Assembly: GCA_016184445.1 (NCBI GenBank)
Contig: JACPCT010000342.1
Coordinates: forward strand, 1,156-7,620
DNA length: 6,465 nt
Source of the DNA: Candidatus Tectimicrobiota bacterium
GTDB taxonomy: Bacteria > UBA8248
Reading direction: 5' to 3'
Part shown: positions 4,865 to 6,465 of the stretch, in pieces
Numbering within the stretch: position 1 is the stretch's first letter
Layout of the letters: the number at the start of each line of letters is the position of its first letter
Translations under genes and position numbers: made by a program
Notes under the pieces: model-generated
The model's database searches: none
What the model was told of the DNA's origin: nothing
Seen by the model: only the letters and a program-made list of their open reading frames with translations

Positions 4865-6465
4865 ATGACCCTGCATCCGCCGGCCAGACTCGGCACCCGA
4901 GCGATGGGAGCGGCCCTCGCCTGCCTCTTCGGGGCCGGGCTGGGGATGGCACCCCCCGCGGGCGCCCAGGGGAAGAGCGCCTCCAAGAACGGGCCCGCGA
5001 TCTCCTCCCAGCGCGACCTGGAGGCCGCCATCCGCCAGGCCGTCGAGCGGCGGTGCAGCCGTCCGGATCGCCTGAGCGTGGTCGTCCGATCCCTGACGGC
5101 GGGGGAGACCCTCTTCGCCCACCATCCCAGCCAGATGCGCATCCCCGCCTCGAACCAGAAGCTCGCCACCACCGCCGCCGCCCTCGCCCGCCTGGGGCCG
5201 GACTACACCTTCCCCACCGACGTCTACGCCGGCGGGCCCGTGCGCGGGGGGATCCTGGAGGGGAACCTCTACCTCAAGGGGTACGGGGACCCCTTCCTCG
5301 TCCAGGAGCGGGTGCGGGAGCTGGCCCACGAGCTGCGGCTGCTGGGGCTTAGGCGGATCCGGGGCGACCTCGTCGCGGACGACACCTACTTCGACGCCGT
5401 GCGCTACGGGCGGGGCTGGCACGCCGAGGGCTCCCTGCGCCCCTACCAGGCGCCGCACGGGGCGCTCTCCTTCAACTTCAACGTGGTGTGGGTGCTCATC
5501 GACCCGGGCCCCGCGCCCGGCGCGCCCGCGCGGGTCCAGCTTGAGGCGCCGGCCGGCACCATCCGCCTCGAGGGCACGGTCGAGACGGGCCCCCCGGGGG
5601 GGCGGCCCGCCGTCCGCCTGGCCCGCCGCCGGGTGGAGGGGAAGGACCGCATCCGGGTGGGGGGCACCATCCCCGCGCGCGCCCGGCGGGTCACCTACCC
5701 CGTCACGGTCTCGGAGCCAGCCCTCTACGCCGCGGGGGCGTTTTCCGTCTTCCTCAAGGAGGCGGGGATCGCGCTCGGCGGAGGCGTCCGGCGGGGCGCC
5801 ACCCCGAAGGAGGCCGAGCTTCTCGCCCGCACCCTCTCCCGGCCCCTCGGCGAGCTCGTGCGGGACGTGAACAAGGTCAGCAACAACTTCATGGCCGAGC
5901 AGATCCTCAAGGCCCTGGGCGCCGAGGAGCACGGGCTGCCGGGGACGGCGGAGAAGGGCCTCCGGGTGGTGCGCGACTTCCTCCTCGCGGTGGGCGTCCC
6001 GGCGGGTTCCTTCGAGCTGGCGGACGGCTCGGGCCTGAGCCGGCTGAACCGCGTCTCGGCCGAGGGGCTGGTGGCCCTGCTCGAGGCCATGCACCGGGAC
6101 TTCCGCCTCCGCCCCGAGTTCGCGGCCTCCCTCGCGGTCGTGGGGATCGACGGCACGGCGCGCCGGAAGATGCAGCGGACCTCATCGGTGCGCCGGGTCC
6201 GGGTGAAGAGCGGCCTCCTCGACCGGGTGCAGACCCTGAGCGGCTATGCCGTGGCCGACAACGGGGAGACGCTCGCCTTCGCCATCCTCTCGAACGAGAA
6301 CGGCTGCAACCCCAACCCGCTCTTCCACGAGATCATCCTGCCCGTGACCCTGCTGGACCGCCCCCTCCCGCCGGCCCTGGCCCGCGGGGCCGAGGGCGTC
6401 CGGCGCAACCTCTCCCTCCCCATGCCGGACCCCCGCCTGCGGGACCGCTGGCGCGCCCAGGGCCG
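4865..6465 (+). CDS. dacB: D-alanyl-D-alanine carboxypeptidase/endopeptidase, PBP4 (DacB) family, 3' end outside window
   Basis: This is a peptidase S13 penicillin-binding protein that trims or cleaves peptidoglycan peptides in the periplasm. The 533 codons visible are open to the window edge. A signal peptide (hydrophobic 14-28, probable cleavage after AGA at about 34) is followed by the three active-site motifs. These are S96-N-Q-K99 within RIPASNQKLATTAAAL (acyl-serine and lysine), S339-N-N341 within KVSNNFMAEQ, and K448-S-G450 within VKSGLLDRVQTLSGY, a KTG variant. Other S13 landmarks are LKGYGDPFL (137-145), RGDLVADDTYFD (166-177) and ADGSGLSRLNRVS (386-398). The long insertion between the SxxK and SxN motifs is normal for PBP4. 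The open frame runs more than 80 residues past KSG, past the end expected for a protein the size of E. coli PBP4 (477 residues), so a C-terminal extension is likely. ATG 4865 is chosen for GAAGG six bases upstream; ATG 4904 is a possible alternative. It lies 71 bases after the selenoprotein gene on the same strand. Confidence 0.93.
   Translation, partial: MTLHPPARLGTRAMGAALACLFGAGLGMAPPAGAQGKSASKNGPAISSQRDLEAAIRQAVERRCSRPDRLSVVVRSLTAGETLFAHHPSQMRIPASNQKLATTAAALARLGPDYTFPTDVYAGGPVRGGILEGNLYLKGYGDPFLVQERVRELAHELRLLGLRRIRGDLVADDTYFDAVRYGRGWHAEGSLRPYQAPHGALSFNFNVVWVLIDPGPAPGAPARVQLEAPAGTIRLEGTVETGPPGGRPAVRLARRRVEGKDRIRVGGTIPARARRVTYPVTVSEPALYAAGAFSVFLKEAGIALGGGVRRGATPKEAELLARTLSRPLGELVRDVNKVSNNFMAEQILKALGAEEHGLPGTAEKGLRVVRDFLLAVGVPAGSFELADGSGLSRLNRVSAEGLVALLEAMHRDFRLRPEFAASLAVVGIDGTARRKMQRTSSVRRVRVKSGLLDRVQTLSGYAVADNGETLAFAILSNENGCNPNPLFHEIILPVTLLDRPLPPALARGAEGVRRNLSLPMPDPRLRDRWRAQG

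Noticed and set aside
4847..6094. 415-codon minus-strand open frame opposite dacB
   Set aside because: Low-complexity antisense shadow of the PBP4 gene, whose S-N-Q-K, S-N-N and K-S-G motifs are all in order on the plus strand.

Overview
The window is a GC-rich stretch (roughly 70% G+C by eye) with strong GC-ending codon preference. It comes from a diderm bacterium: it carries lipoprotein signal peptides, a periplasmic c-type cytochrome-like protein, a class C penicillin-binding protein and a binding-protein-dependent transporter. Style of repeats, a multi-CxxCH protein and a probable selenoprotein would fit an uncultured Desulfobacterota-, Rokubacteria- or Tectomicrobia-like lineage, but no marker gene is present, so the lineage is only a guess.

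Layout. Positions 1-100 hold nested palindromes built on a GTAGGGGCGA core. A near-consensus sigma70-type promoter (125-153) then drives a small plus-strand gene (193-633) for a predicted lipoprotein with two CxxCH haem-binding motifs. A 30-base perfect palindrome (665-694) with the same core as the first repeat separates it from a convergent minus-strand operon. Read from right to left, that operon encodes a peptide-type ABC transporter: an SBP_bac_5 lipoprotein (to 4108), a DppB-type permease (1580-2500) and a DppC-type permease (718-1580). The genes are packed tightly (TAG directly followed by GTG; TGATG overlap). The DppC gene is broken by an exact 53-base tandem duplication (1385-1490) that shifts the frame; removing one copy restores a normal 269-residue permease. 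No ATPase subunit lies in the window.

A 130-base divergent region (4109-4238) separates this operon from plus-strand genes. The first (4239-4793) is an exported thioredoxin-fold peroxiredoxin-like protein with an in-frame TGA. The TGA sits exactly where the first Cys of the active-site CxxC is expected, giving U-G-Y-C if read as selenocysteine. A 7-bp stem with a GUG loop starts 14 bases after the TGA, as expected for a bacterial SECIS. This is the most interesting item in the window. The second (4865 to the window edge, incomplete) is a DacB/PBP4-type D,D-carboxypeptidase/endopeptidase with all three active-site motifs.

All the proteins act in the envelope: peptide import, periplasmic redox and peptidoglycan trimming. 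A functional link between the transporter, the selenoprotein and PBP4 is not shown by the sequence.
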